From contig JFHB01000272.1 in NCBI GenBank assembly GCA_000729835.1, forward strand, positions 1-35,467: a stretch of 35,467 nt of DNA, in the 5' to 3' direction. Source of the DNA: Atkinsonella hypoxylon. Taxonomy: Eukaryota > Ascomycota > Sordariomycetes > Hypocreales > Clavicipitaceae. Of the stretch, positions 21,777 to 33,937 are shown piece after piece. Position 1 is the first letter of the stretch. The number at the start of each line of letters is the position of its first letter. The translations under genes were made by a program, and so were the position numbers. Below the pieces are notes generated by a model. The model made no database searches. It was not told the DNA's origin and was given only the letters and a program-made list of their open reading frames with translations.

Positions 21777-23097
21777 CCTTCTATAATTCTACTAAGCTTT
21801 AGATTAAAACTATAGCCTTAAACAATTTTCTCTTTTAGACCTTTATTTAATACTGCTGTAGTGCTGTATTCTTTAGTGAAAAACGCGCTTACATTAAGCT
21901 TATTAAATTCGCTGTTATAAGCCTCCTTTTAGTATAAGACTATAACTAGCAACCTAAAGAGCGCATTTAGCACTATATTTAGTACTTCTAGTATATAGAA
22001 GACTCTTAGGTTAAATTACAACAGATAATTAGCTACTTTAGCTAATTTTAAGTTAGCTTTATCTAGATTTATTATAGTAAGTAAGGTGTATTTAATAATT
22101 CCCTTTACTAGTAAGTAGTCTATAATAATATTAATAGTGTAGCAGTTAGATTAAACTATTTTCTATAGCTTTTAAACACTTTATACAATTGTAGCTACCT
22201 TTACCTTAGTTAATCTATAACGTTTCTTTAGGTTAAAAGTGTATCTTAAGAGAAAGAGAATTAGTTAAAGCTAGTTATTTTTAATATCTTTATTAGGTAT
22301 ACTATAACTATTTTATTTACCTATAAGTTAGAAGATAAAGAGCTTAAATCCTTTTTTATAAGCGTTAACTTTAAAGAATAAATACTTACTAAAGTTATTA
22401 TACTATAAAATAGTATTTTTATTAAGGTATACCTTTACCTTTTAAAATACCTTCTTTTTCTTAAGTTTTAGTAAAAATGTTACTTCTTAGGCTTTTTTTT
22501 AGTATATTAGTTTTAGTAAACTATTAGCTAAGCTTTTTTTATAAAGCTTTTATAGTAAAGTAGTCTTTTATTTCTATAGTAAGTAAATTTATATATTAAA
22601 CTATAGAATACTCTTCTATAAAAAGCTAGCTATATTAATAAAGGTCTTTAGATTTATAAGATTTACTAAAAACTTAAGTTTTTAAAAAGCTTTTAGCTTA
22701 TTATTTATATTAGTAATTCTATTACTATTAATAATAAAACCTAACAGCTAAATAGCTAAGTAGCTTATAAATAACTTCTTTATAGCTATTATTAACTTAT
22801 TTTTCTCTAGAATTAATAAGACTATATTAAGGTATATAAGGTAGTCCTTAGTAGAGTTAAAGAATATAATAATATTATTAATATAGATTTATATAAAATA
22901 TTAATGCTTTTAAAATAATTAGTCTATATACTATTAAGTAAAAGCTAGTACATTCTTAAAGCCTATAAGCGCTATATTTAATGCTTTTAATCCTTATTTT
23001 AATATTACTACTATATAAGATTAATGCTTTTATCTTACAGAAAGCTAGTAGAAAAACCCTAATATATTAAAGAGTAAAAATATCTTCTTACTATATA
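21777..23097 (-). pseudogene. Gypsy-B reverse transcriptase C-terminal part, RNase H and linker
   Basis: On the minus strand the RT catalytic box reads FYINLYINNIIIF (YINN at 22874-22885), matching the Y-x-DD-hydrophobic box with both Asp changed to Asn. Then follow DYLIYLNIVLLILEKNKL and LLGFIINSNRITNINNKLKA, which match the RT connection block of gypsy elements (LLGF...G...T...K). A linker-like piece, LNKGLKEKIV, lies at about 21.81-21.84 kb, close to where the integrase should begin. Stops are TAA/TAG. The piece ends at the Copia-A LTR. Confidence 0.8.
23093..23097. repeat. Left target-site duplication of Copia-B (ATATA)
   Basis: ATATA at 23093-23097 recurs at 29409-29413. Joining the two sides restores the Gypsy-B RT reading (LNIIVDI continuing to IFTL). 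The low complexity makes the duplication weak alone, but the domain continuity supports it. Confidence 0.7.
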
Positions 23098-23412
23098 TGT
23101 CGATAGACCAAGGGTCTAATTTATACTCCTTCGAGTTGGTCCTATAACCAGTTCACTAGTGCACTAGTATTTACATCAAAGAGGTTCAAATTCAGTTATC
23201 TAGGAGTTGTATCTAACAAGCAAAAGAGGCTACATTATATACCCTATTGGATGCCTTATATGCCTTAGGCATAGTGTTATATTAAGGGGGAATTAAGGGG
23301 TATTAGCGACCTTAATGTAAGTAGGGACTAGTGTGCAGATGCAACTAATTAGCGGTTGTATCTACCTACGCAGGTGCTAGAATCGCACAATAGAGTTATA
23401 ACGATTCTAACA
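23098..23412 (-). repeat. Copia-B 3' LTR
   Basis: The plus strand reads TGTCGATAGACC at the outer edge and CGATTCTAACA at the inner edge. The partner reads TGTTAATAGACT and CGATTCCAACA at the same places. The outer edge here is thus less mutated and the inner edge more mutated. A purine-rich tract on the minus strand (AAAAAGAGAGACTGC, 23416-23430) lies just inside and fits a polypurine tract. Confidence 0.9.
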
Positions 23413-23559
23413 CTAGCAGTCTCTCTTTTTATTGTGCTAGTAGAGTGACTTTAACAGTTACAGTAATAATAAAATAGATTAAAGGAATAAACAGCAATAA
23501 ATCTAATATTCTTCTACATTAATTTATAGGTCTCTTTACCTAGCCTTCTACCTATATAT

Positions 23560-25080
23560 TAGCCTTATTATTATTAATAAAGGATTTAAGAGTCTTATTT
23601 AGCGTTACTTTTGTTATTAAATTAACAATATTATCTTTACTGTTAATCTAACGGATTTTATTAATTTTACGCCTTTTGTATAATTAATATAGCGCTATAA
23701 TATTAATTATTAATCTCTTTTTCTTTATTATACTAAGCTTTATAAGGCATTTATACAATAAGAACGAATCTATATAGACTACTAGTAGAATTAGCGGTAT
23801 CTATAGCTGCTTTATCACTATATTTAACGTAGTGCTAATAGTATATAATATATCTACGCCTTACACTATACTGTATAGTTTTAATGCAAGCGCGCTCCTT
23901 ATAACTCTCTTGCTTTTAACGGAGCTATATATAATAATATTGCCTTTTATTATAAATTTAGCGTTCTCTTTATAAGTTCCTTTATTGCCTAGAATAATTA
24001 TATATTCTATCTAGAAGCTTAAATCTTTATTATTTATAAAGGATCTATTAATAAATATATATAATTTAGCAGAGGGAAAGTCTATTAGGATGTATTATAA
24101 TCTATAGGTTTAGTTATTAATCTGCTATTAGAGCCTCTTATTTAGCTGTTTAATATTGTTAATTGTAATATCTTGCTGTTATACAGCAATAGAAAGGTTA
24201 AATGTAGCTTCTAGTTAATAGATTGTAGCAATATATACACTATAGGCTTATTGCTTAATGTACTGTTGTTTTGTTAAATCTATACTAACACTAGTAGTAT
24301 TAATAGGTTAAATCCTCTTACTTTAACCTTTTTAGCGAAGAGTTAAAGTGCTATTATTAGATTTAGTTAATATATATCTATTAAAAATTAGTAGCGTTTC
24401 TACTGTTAAGCTTTACTTTAGCTTTATAGTAAAATTAGCCTTCTGCAGTTTAGATTCCTTATAGTTAAAGAAGGTTCTATTGCTTAGTTCTAGTATATTG
24501 TTAGTCTATATTCTAACAATTCTAAAGCAGTTATTGTTATTTAATATTAGTAAGTAGGGGTTATATATTAATGTAACTATACTTAAATTGTTACAGTAGT
24601 AGCGAAAGTATATAGACTACTAATATATACCTACTTTAGCGATTCTATATAGAGGCTTAATTACTTCTATTACTATATTGTAGAGATATAGATATTTAAT
24701 TTAGTTAGGAAGTTGTGCAATAATTAATCTGTTTAAATTAGTATTAGATTGTATATAAGCCTATATAATATTATAGATCTATAAGACAATATTGCGTTTT
24801 TAAAGAGATAGAGCTAGTGCTATAATTAGGCGTTAACTAGCTTATTAAATTGTTAAGGATTGCGTTAAAATTAACAATTTATTGCTGTTATTATATCCTT
24901 AGATAACTAGTCTTAACTTCTTATATAGTAATATAGTTCCTTTTTCTTTAACTTCTTAAACTATATAAGATTTAAAGATATAGTTGTTATATACAGCAGG
25001 GTTAAATTTAATAAATTAGAAGATATCTCTAGCTAATAGTGCGTTAATTTTAGCTTAGTTAAATGCTTTAAATAGAGCAC
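23560..25080 (-). pseudogene. Copia-B reverse transcriptase and RNase H
   Basis: The minus-strand translation starts near 25.08 kb with AKINALLARDIF and FKSYIV*EVK, then KLRLVI*GYNNSNKLLILTQ (about 24.86-24.93 kb), matching the conserved R-L-V-x-Q-x-YND start of fungal copia RT. Next come IEVIKPLYRIAKVGIY (about 24.65 kb) and RIVRI*TNNIL. In the last (TNNI at 24494-24505) both catalytic Asp of the T-D-D box read Asn. RNase H is seen near 23.6-23.9 kb with VVYIDSYSLYKCLIKL and KRLIIN. Stops are TAA/TAG only. Confidence 0.88.
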
Positions 25081-25259
25081 CTTTTGCTGTAATCTTATTG
25101 TTTTTCCTTAGTTATACAGCTAAGTTATAGTCTGCTGTTTCTTTTGTAGAAAGGAAAATTTTATCGCTAAATTTATACAGTAATGTATAAGTAGGATTAA
25201 TATTACTACTAGAATTAAGATTATAAGGACTACTAGCAGTTAGGCTAGAAACAGTAATA

Positions 25260-26600
25260 TATCTATTTAGTTTGTTATTAAAAGTAGAGGAATTTTGTAT
25301 AGAATTAATTAGAATAGGAAGAGAGTTCTTTCTTAGTCTTCTAGAATCTCTTTTCTATATTAGGTTTAGATTAATTAGTTGTTTTGCCTTTAGAGGTCTT
25401 TCTCTCTTCTTTAGTAGAATAGAATTGCTTTTAGGTAGAGATTCTATGTTACTTTTATTAGGTATAACGTTAGAAACAGTAGAATAATTATTAGATTTAT
25501 TGTTATTATAGTAGTAGGGTTTTACAATAGTTATATAAAAACAAATAAGGCTATAAGGCATTTATATAGTGTACTTCTTGCTATCTGTAGTAAGCAGCTT
25601 ATAGGGGCCTTACTAGCTTTCTTTTTTACGCTATATATACACTTCTAACTGTAAAGGCAGTAAATATATAGGTATTATATTTAGGCTGTTGCAGGAGGCA
25701 AGAGCATTATAAATTTGTCTTTATGCTAGGCACTTTTAGGCTTTATTAGTAGCTTTATATAGAATTAAAGCTTATTGTATTATAGAAAGGCTTAGAGGTA
25801 AATTATTTGTTATATAGAGGTAGGAACTAAAGACTAATAATATAGGTATAAGACTGTTAGGTTTAGTAGAATTATTAACAGCTTTAACAGCTATCTAAAG
25901 CTTTTAATCCTTTATAATACTAGTATTAGTGCCTAATTTATTGTTAATAATGTTATAAGCTTTTTGTAATAAGCTATAGTACTGTTTAACTTTACTAATG
26001 CTATTATAGGCTTTAATAGGAACTTCGTTAATATTAATAGATAATATTTATATATAATAGCGGAATTTAGCAGATATAAAGTTCTTTTTAGTATTGTAAA
26101 ATATTTAGTTAGAAGGGCCTAGATAGGTATTAATCCAGCAGTCTTTTAATGCATTCTAGATGTTTTATGCTTTCTGCTTTTAGAGTTCTAGAAATTAGGC
26201 TGCTTAGAATAAGGTTGTAGAATTAATAACGTAAAGAATAGAGCTGCTATCTAGATGTATAATATTAACAATAATTTTGTAGTTAAAGTTATAGTTATCT
26301 TTTAACGTAAATCGAAATTAACTAGGTAATTTACTGTTAAGTTAGCAGTAGTAGCAGACTTATATAATTTTGTTAATAGCGTTGTTGTTACTAATATCTT
26401 CTTCTATATATTGTAGAATCTTTATTAATTGTTGTATAGAGGGATATCTAAATCAACAATAAAGCTAATAGATTTGCTTTTTTAATAAGAAGAATGTAGC
26501 TGCTTCTATAGCTTCTAGAGTCCACTATAGATGTCTCTATTTCTAGATAATAGAAACCTTTTAATTGCCTTAAATTAGTACGTTTTTAAGGTTGTTAAGT
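25260..26600 (-). pseudogene. Copia-B integrase and C-terminal linker
   Basis: On the minus strand the core shows FDLR*KITITLTTKL then NTKKNFISAKF (about 26.06-26.10 kb), EVPIKAYNSI and KVKQYYSLLQKAYNII (about 25.95-26.0 kb). In the family these hold D-x-G-x-NF and V-E-R-x-H; here Asp is Asn and Glu is Lys. Then come AVKAVNNSTKPNSL, QGPYKLL-like sequence and IVKPYYYNNN, the start of a Ser/Asn-rich linker (open segment 25355-25561). The overlapping plus-strand open frame 25272-25487 is a shadow. Confidence 0.85.
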
Positions 26601-29093
26601 TTTATATACATCTTATCTATATTATTAATGCTATATAGAAATAGAGTGCTTATATTAATTATATAGAATGTAATTAGGCTAAAGACTATTAAAACTGTAA
26701 TAAAGCCTATTAAAGTTGCTAATCCTGCGCTAAATGTAATTATATAGTGTTAATTAAATAGATTTATCTTTAATAAAGGCATTTTCCTTACTAGTGCCTA
26801 TACTTAGTTAATTCTAGCTGTTAATATACCTACTGCTTTAGTATTAAGCAAGATGCCTCTAAATGTCTCACTAGAATAACGTTCTTTTAATATATAAGAT
26901 AATAAATATAATAAGGGATCTATAGGATTTAATTAATCTTCTGTAAATAGGTCTTCCTTATATAGAGTATACTAGCAGGCTTCTTCCTTAAGGTTCTAGA
27001 AGATAGCTCTATTGTCTATAGTTATAGTATTAGTAAAGAATTATATAATTGTTAGCTAAGGAGCTTTTCCTTTATTAGCTGTATTAGATTCTTTAATAAA
27101 TGCTTTACTTACATCTTAAGCATTATTAGAACTATTATTCTATATAGGTTTACTTAATCCTTTATAAGCCTATAGATAGGCTCTAAATTTGCTGTTTAAA
27201 GAAGGGGTTCTATACTTCTTATTATTCTACTATCTTTACTGTACTTCTTAACGCTCTTTTTTGCTATACTTTATTAACTAATATCCTTCTTTTCTATAGA
27301 TAAAGCAGTATTATTTTTAGGTCTTACTTCTGCTACAGCTAAGGTCTTTTAAACGTTAATATTAATAGTTTATATAGAGGGCTTTATTATTAATATTAAG
27401 TTAGTTAAATCTAATGTAGAATTAGCTAATTTCCTTTTATACTTCTGCAATACTAATTAACTTTTATAGATTGCTAATAAGCTCTTAAAATGTTACATTA
27501 GTTGTAAATTTAGCTTAGCTATATTTAGGGATACCTTTAACTGCTTAAAGGGTTTACTTAATAAGTTTAGAATTATCTATAAGAGAGTTAAAAAGGCTAT
27601 TGTAAATGTTTTAAAGGTTCTAGATTATTATATTAAGGCAGTTAAGTATAGATTTATTAGGGTTCTTAGCAATTGTATTGCGCAATATAATGCTGTTCTA
27701 TCTTTAACAATAGAACTGCTTATTAGTTAAGGTCTTAAAGTGTTATTTAATAATTTTAACTATTTAGTTAAAGGTATAATTTATCCTTATATTTATTGCA
27801 ATTATTATAAGGTAGAATTTATATACTTTACCTATTAGTATTACTAGAAATGCCTTTATTATTGCTAGTTCTAAGAAATTAAGTTGTTAGTATAGGTCTT
27901 TAAGGATAACTACTTTTAGTATAATAAAATTAAATATATTGCTGCTGTATTTATTGCTTTCCTTATAGATCTTTATAAGGTTAAGGACTTTCCTTATATT
28001 AGTTTAAGAAGAATCTATTATAGAAGGAAGTAACAGTTATACTACTAAAAGCAGAAGAAATCTTATATTCTATAGTAGAGGGAGAGGAGGTAGTATTTCT
28101 ACTAATATATCTATTAGATTACTAAGTACACTTAACAAAAGTAATAAAGAGAGTATTAAAGGTATAGAAGAAGGGTTCTATAAGGAAGATTAAGGCTTCT
28201 TTACTGTAGATATAGGTTCTACATTTAGGTGTAGATTTAAGTGGAATTTACCTAATACTACTTATTTATTAATCTCTTCTTCTAGCTATATAGATTGTTT
28301 CTCTTTCTATAGTACTCTTTTAAGGGAATTAGCAATTTAGCTGCTGCTTCTGCCTATATAGACTCTATATTTATATAGTAAATTGCGTAACGCTTTAATA
28401 ATTAGAGTAAAAGCTCTTTAAAATAGGTCTTTATTCTAGTTATAGAAGTTAAATTTAAAGTTCTTTTATTATTTCTAATCTCTAAATCTTTAATCTTTAT
28501 AAAGGTTAATTATAAAGGCAATTCTATTGTTTAGATTAGTAGTAGTAGCAGTTTCTAGGTTAATTTTATATATTAAGTTCTAATCTATTAATAGAAGTTT
28601 TTAATACTTTTAAAGTTATTCTAAAAGCTTATTAGATTATAGTTATTACTTAAATTCTTATAAATCTACCTAAGGTTATTATAAACTTATTGTATTAGAT
28701 AAGATTAAGTAGTATAGAAAGAGAAAGTAGGTATAACAGAATTAGTATAAAGATAGAGGGATTTAGCTAGCTTCTAGCTAAGTTCTAAGATAGTTAAGAG
28801 AGTTAAATTCTGTAGCATTAGCTGCTAAGGGTTCTAGCTAGTAATTTAATTCCTTAGGAGTTTAATATTAACAATTAGTTAAACTAAAACGTTATTATAA
28901 GTAAATATAACTTAGTAACTAAGCAATTGTAAAGATATCCCTTTCTTTAGCACGCTTTACTAGTTGCATTAGCTACTAAGAGTTCTAGCTAACAGTATTA
29001 TATCTCTTCTTACTAAATCTAGCTAATCTATAGTTAGTTGTGCTAATCTCTTTAGTTGTACTAAAGACTCCTAGTTAAGTAACTACTAATTAG
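26601..29093 (-). pseudogene. Copia-B gag and protease region, not resolved
   Basis: About 2.5 kb between the 5' LTR and the integrase. Minus-strand translation gives stop-riddled pieces without a clear zinc knuckle or protease D-T/S-G. A GRGG-type or Ser-rich piece lies near 28.08-28.17 kb. Two related ~28-base blocks (about 28811-28840 and 28970-28997, GCATTAGCTGCTAAG-like) form a short direct repeat near the 5' end. Assignment is by position. Confidence 0.45.
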
Positions 29094-29408
29094 TGTTAAT
29101 AGACTAAGGGTTTAATTTATACTCCTTTAAGTTAGTCCTATAACTAGTTCACTAGTGCACTAGTATTTACATTAAAGAGGTTTAAATTTAGTTATCTAGG
29201 AGTTATATCTAACAAGCAAAAGAGGCTATATTATATACCCCGTTAGATGCCTTATATGCCTTAGGCATAGTGTTGTGTTAAGGGGGAATTAAGGGGTATC
29301 GGCAACCCTAATGTAAGTGGGGACTAGTGTGCGGATGCAACCAATCAGCGGTTGTATCCACCCACGCAGGTGCCGGAATCGCACGATAGAGTTATAACGA
29401 TTCCAACA
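29094..29408 (-). repeat. Copia-B 5' LTR
   Basis: This 315-base LTR matches 23098-23412. Its outer part (about 29290-29408) keeps GC-rich sequence such as ATCCACCCACGCAGGTGCCGG, which the partner has lost in part (ATCTACCTACGCAGGTGCTAG). No tRNA-complementary site is evident inside the LTR. Confidence 0.9.
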
Positions 29409-32400
29409 ATATATATCTACTATAATATTTAATTAATCTAGTAAGAAGTATATATTTAGCATTACTACACTATTAAGCAGCCTTATATTAACTACAACTT
29501 ATTCTTTCCTTTCTATTAGGGTTTTAATCTACACTATAAAGGCTAGGTAGGCTATAGCTACTAGGTTGTCTAAATATAATATCTTTCTACTTAAATATAG
29601 CTTATTATAAACCTTATCTAATTTAGCTTTATCTTTAGCTTCTAGTAGGTAGATTTAAATAGGTTTTAGCTGCTTCTACTATTTATCTACTAGATTTACT
29701 CTTATATATTAGTCTTTTAGTATAGAAATAATACCTTTATTATAATAAATATTGTATTTATCTATTAAGTTAATAAGCTTAGCTACAATATTTAGGTTTA
29801 AGTTTTCTACCTTAACCTTATATTTATTGTAGATATATAGTACATCCTTAAGATAAGAGATTCTATATATAAGGATGCTATTATTAACTTTCTTAGAGTT
29901 AAATCTACTACTATTACCTTCTTTCTATATTTTATAATCTTTAGTAAGTAATAGACTATTATTAGGCGTAATATCCTTAGAAAAATATATATATAAATTA
30001 AATAGGTTTATAATTATATAATTAGCCTTAAGTTCTTTATTATGCTAAAGATAAGTAACCTTTTAATTTTTGTAGATTATAATAAATTTATTTAATAGTT
30101 ATAAGCTACTATTTACTTCTAGTTAGTTGTGCTAAGCAATATATCTAGAATAAGCTTAAACTTTAAGTATATATAGTAAGTAGTAGCCTTTTTATTAGCT
30201 AGTACCTTCTTCTATTTAATTAGAATATATTTCTATAAATTTAGTAGAATTATTATAGCTTATACTGCTGTTATATTCTAATGTAAAATCTTTAAAATTA
30301 GTTAAAAGATACCTATTTCTATAACTATATTATAAATAAACCTAATAGTAGCTTTAGAGTAAATAAAATTAATTTAAACACTATAATTATAGAGAAAGGT
30401 TAAACCTAGAAGAAGCTTTAGTCTTAAGTTACTTATTATATTAGCTATAACTATAAAATAGCTAGTTATAGGTATACTATATATAGATCTAAGGATATAG
30501 AAGTTAAATATAGCTGTTTTAAAGATATAGAAGAATAACTGCACTTTAGTAACTAGTTTTAGCTCTATTTTTACCTATTTTATATTTTAACTAAACTAAG
30601 TTAACTATACTTTATTAACTAGCACTAAAGAGGTTTTAGTATCTAGGTAGATCTAATATAATAGTTCTTTATTATAGAATTAAATAGAAATCTTTAGGAA
30701 AGAATTTAACTTTAAAATACTAGATTTAATAAGCTATAGCCTTATAACTACTTTAACTACTTACTCTATTTAGATTCTTTATAAATTCTTTTAGTTTATT
30801 TTTATCTAAATCTTCTTCTTTTACTTTTCTTTACTTTTAGTAAAATAGGTTTTAATAAAGTTAAACTTTAAGCTAATTAGTAGCTTATTAGTATTAACTA
30901 TTTCTTCTTCTTCTATTAGCTAGTATTTATAGCTTTTAAGGTACTTCTTATAGTCTTTCTAGTTAAATTTATCTTTAAACGTTATTATATAGGTATATTC
31001 CTTATTATTCTATAGTAAGCTCTATTATTAGAAACGTTAAAGCTACTAAGAATACTATAGCTTTAGCTAATAACTCTAGCTAGCCTCTAAATTCTAGTTC
31101 TATTAAGGCTAAAGCTATTGCTCTCTTAGTAGCTAATTCCTTTAGTTTTATAGTAAGTATTAAGAATAATTATTCTAGTAATTTTTATAGAATAAAGGTT
31201 AAAACTAAAATTAACTATTGCTTTTATTCTAATTAGCTTAGTTATTTTAAGCTACTTTATTATTTTTAAAGTTCTTACTATTAAATTTACTTTAAGTATA
31301 GTAAGTATTAGTACCTTTCTTATAGTCTCTTAATTTTTATTGTTTTTTTAGATCTTTTAAGCATTTTTATAGATCTTTAACCTTATTATCTACTATAGTA
31401 ATATATATAGATTTTAAGTCTTTTACTATTAAAATTAAGTATAGCTATTATAATTCTAGGTATAGCTTATAATAGAGTTTTAAAAGGAGCTAAAGGTTAA
31501 TAGTTTTACTATTTATATAGATATATTAAAATACTCTAAAGGTAAATTCCCTAAATAATTTTTCTTTAATTATATTTTACTCTATAAACTTAGCTAAATC
31601 TAGCTATATTATTGCATTCTAGATCTATATACTAAATTCTTTATAGATAGTAGTATAAATAGAGTTTAAACTACTAAAAATAGCTGTTTTTTTATAGTAA
31701 TCTAGATACTACTTATACTATATTAATGTATTCCCTTTAAAGAGAGTTTAAAGCTTAATGTAAATAGCTTCTTAAGCGTTAATTGCACTATAGCTATAGT
31801 AGTCTTTAACAGCTTAAATCTATAGCTCTATATTGTAGAAAATAGTGTACTTTTCTTTATATAAAATTAGCTTATAGATATTTCTATTATTAAAGGGTTT
31901 AAAGTAACTAATATTAGTAATTTTCTATATAGAATCTATTTATTCCTTAGGGGTTTAGAACTATATATTACTTTAGTTATTCTACTTCTAATATAGATTT
32001 AGCCTCTTATTTACTAGATTTAGCTAGAGATTATTATTTCTAATATAGTATAGTGCTTATTAATTTATATACTAATATTTAAAGTTACTAAATACTTAAT
32101 TCTAGTCTTTTTTAGTATTTTAGCTCTTTTTAGCCTTACTATTAAAGTATTACTTTAATAGATTCTTTAAAAATTATAGTAGCTTTTATTCTTTTAGAAA
32201 AGTACTAAAGTATTTAAAGTATCTTTATATTATATAGTTTCTTTTACTTAAGGATTACTTTTAATTTTACTTTTAGTTTTAATTATCTTTTAGAGGTAAA
32301 TAAAAATTAGAAGCCCTTTACCTATAATTCTTAAGCTAAAAGCCTTATTAAGTATAGTATTACTTATTATATTTATCTTAAGGCTTAGGTATAGTCTTTA

Positions 32401-33288
32401 TTTTTTAAGCTAAGTATTATTACTTTACCTAAAGAGCAGCAATTTTATTATTTAATTCTCTCTATAATCTATTAATTTTATTAATTAATTCTTCTCTAAT
32501 TCTACTAATTTACTTACTAATTTCTATAGAAAAATCTATAAGCTATTTTAGTAAAGAGTTCCCTTTTTTAAGTAGCTTTACTACTTTCTTTACTTTATAC
32601 TTTAGCTTAAAGGTATAAAACCTTTAGTAAGCTTATAAAAGCAGTAAGATTTTAGCTAGTTCTTTAATTAATAAGTTCTTTTTAGTAGTTTAAGGTATAT
32701 TTAATAGATTTAGGTTCTTAATAAGTAGTATAAATCTAGATCTTTATACTTACTTTCCTTTAATATTCTAGGTAGAACTAGCACTAGCTTTATAGATAGT
32801 GTCTCTTAAGCTATTAAATTTAGATAATCTAGCTTTAGCTTTTCCTTTTAGTATTACTATTAATAAATCTATAAGGAGTTTAGTAGATTTAGCCTTATTA
32901 ATAATTCTATTAACCTACCTCTATATCTACTATACTATAGAAGTATTAATAGTATTTTAGTAAGAAGGTAGTTTTACTAGCTTAGGTTAGTTATATAATT
33001 TAAGCTATTTATTAATAAATTTATAGTAAGTAAAATAAAGTAGTAAGCTCCTTTTTTCTTAAGGTATAAGATCTCTTTTTTAAATCTAAAAATCTAGATT
33101 TTAGCAGTAAAATTTATAGAATTAGTGTATAGTTTTAAGTTCTTTATTAGTAAAAGAAATATAATTCCTTCTACTAAGTTTCTTCTAAAGTTACTTTATC
33201 TTAAACATTATAATTTTAGCCTTTTAAGCTTAAGAAGAGTTAGTAATAATTAGAAGCAATTACTACTACTTATTATAGTAGAATTTAA
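29409..33288 (-). pseudogene. Gypsy-B reverse transcriptase N-terminal part with upstream gag/protease region
   Basis: Next to the Copia-B duplication the minus strand encodes the RT N-terminal part: LEAKDKAKLDKVYNKLYLSR (about 29.64-29.70 kb), then ERKE*VVVNIRLLNSVVML and NIYFLLD*LNIIVDI (29.41-29.51 kb), matching the R-V-V-V-D-I-R-x-LN...D-x-YPLP block of gypsy RT. This joins to 23097 across Copia-B. The ~3.5 kb further right should hold protease and gag. It is extremely A+T-rich and stop-riddled; I could not place their motifs. Confidence 0.7.
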
Positions 33289-33513
33289 TGTAGGTTTATT
33301 AGAAGTAACAATAGGTTATTAGATTTAATAGGTTATATAATAATTTATAAGAGGAGTTATAAGAGCTTCTGTAAGGAGCATTTAATAATAATGTTCTAGT
33401 AAATAATTGTTAATTGTTCAATCTAACTACCTAAGCGTTGCTTCTAACTACTTATATATAATTGCGGTTATATGCACTAGTGACCTGCGGGTCCGTAGGA
33501 TTATCCCGTAACA
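33289..33513 (-). repeat. Gypsy-B 5' LTR (inner boundary tentative)
   Basis: The minus strand starts TGTTACGGGATAATCC at 33513, against Copia-A LTR sequence at 33514. The inner end is placed at ...AACCTACA (33289) only because this gives CA; the second LTR is not in the window. The first ~60 bases are GC-rich and little mutated, and include the near-palindrome CCTGCGGGTCCGTAGG (plus strand). Confidence 0.5.
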
Positions 33514-33937
33514 GAGTTGCTTATAAGGGTTGCTTATTATTAGTGGAATTTGTTAAATTGTGCATATAGGCGTCTTGTTTATATAGCTGTAAGTCGATTT
33601 TTTTGTTTTTATATAGTAAATCTTTTTGCAGAAATTATAAAGTAGCCTATAAGCCCCTTCTAGCGACTACAGCCTGCTAATATAGTTAGTAGGTCTATAA
33701 GGGACTAGAAAGATTCAAGATCCTACTCTTACTAAGTTTGTTACAGCGATCTTAATATAAAGATACTACTATTACAGTTATCTATTGCCTCTACGTGATC
33801 TATACTATACACTATAGCTTTATTTAGGCCGCTGCTGCTTTTACTACGTGATAATTGCTAGGAGCAATTACAGGTGCTAAATATAAGAGACCACTACCCT
33901 CTTCTATCTAGTCCTGTAATCCCTATTATTTTCAATA
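33514..33937 (+). repeat. Copia-A LTR fragment, plus orientation, cut by Gypsy-B
   Basis: This matches about 21350-21776 of the complete LTR, so the first ~265 bases are absent, displaced by the Gypsy-B insertion at 33513. It ends ...TTTTCAATA and passes directly into Gypsy-A sequence, so the LTR belongs to a Copia-A insertion in a Gypsy-A copy. An open frame at 33874-34062 across the junction is a shadow. Confidence 0.85.

Larger units (their letters stand above)
23098..29408 (-). mobile_element. Copia-B, complete Ty1/copia element, RIP-degraded
   Basis: This 6311-base element has 315-base LTRs in direct orientation and an ATATA duplication. Read on the minus strand the LTR begins TGTTGGAATCG, a common copia LTR start. 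The order on the minus strand is gag, integrase, RT, RNase H, the copia order. It differs from Copia-A in LTR sequence and length. The interior is full of TAA/TAG and no protein is intact. It interrupts the Gypsy-B RT. Confidence 0.92.
21777..33513 (-). mobile_element. Gypsy-B (second Ty3/gypsy family), 5' LTR to RNase H, interrupted by Copia-B
   Basis: The element occupies 21777-23097 and 29409-33513; Copia-B lies between, inside the RT. On the minus strand the order is LTR (33513-33289), gag/protease region, RT, RNase H. The integrase and 3' LTR are missing because the element ends at the Copia-A 3' LTR at 21776. Its 5' LTR start TGTTACGGGATAATCC abuts Copia-A LTR sequence at 33514, so it inserted into that LTR; GAGTT at 33514-33518 would be the duplication. 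RIP is heavy except in the outermost ~60 bases of the LTR. Confidence 0.8.

Noticed and set aside
25272..25487. Plus-strand open frame of 71 codons
   Set aside because: It is antisense to the Copia-B post-integrase linker, whose minus-strand reading continues a recognisable integrase.
28811..28997. Short direct repeat (GCATTAGCTGCTAAG-like) near the Copia-B 5' LTR
   Set aside because: Two imperfect copies only, inside a degraded element; no function or boundary can be supported.
23098..29408. The 315-base direct repeats as a CRISPR-like or tandem array
   Set aside because: Only two copies, 6 kb apart, with TG/CA ends, a target duplication and copia pol between them: they are LTRs.
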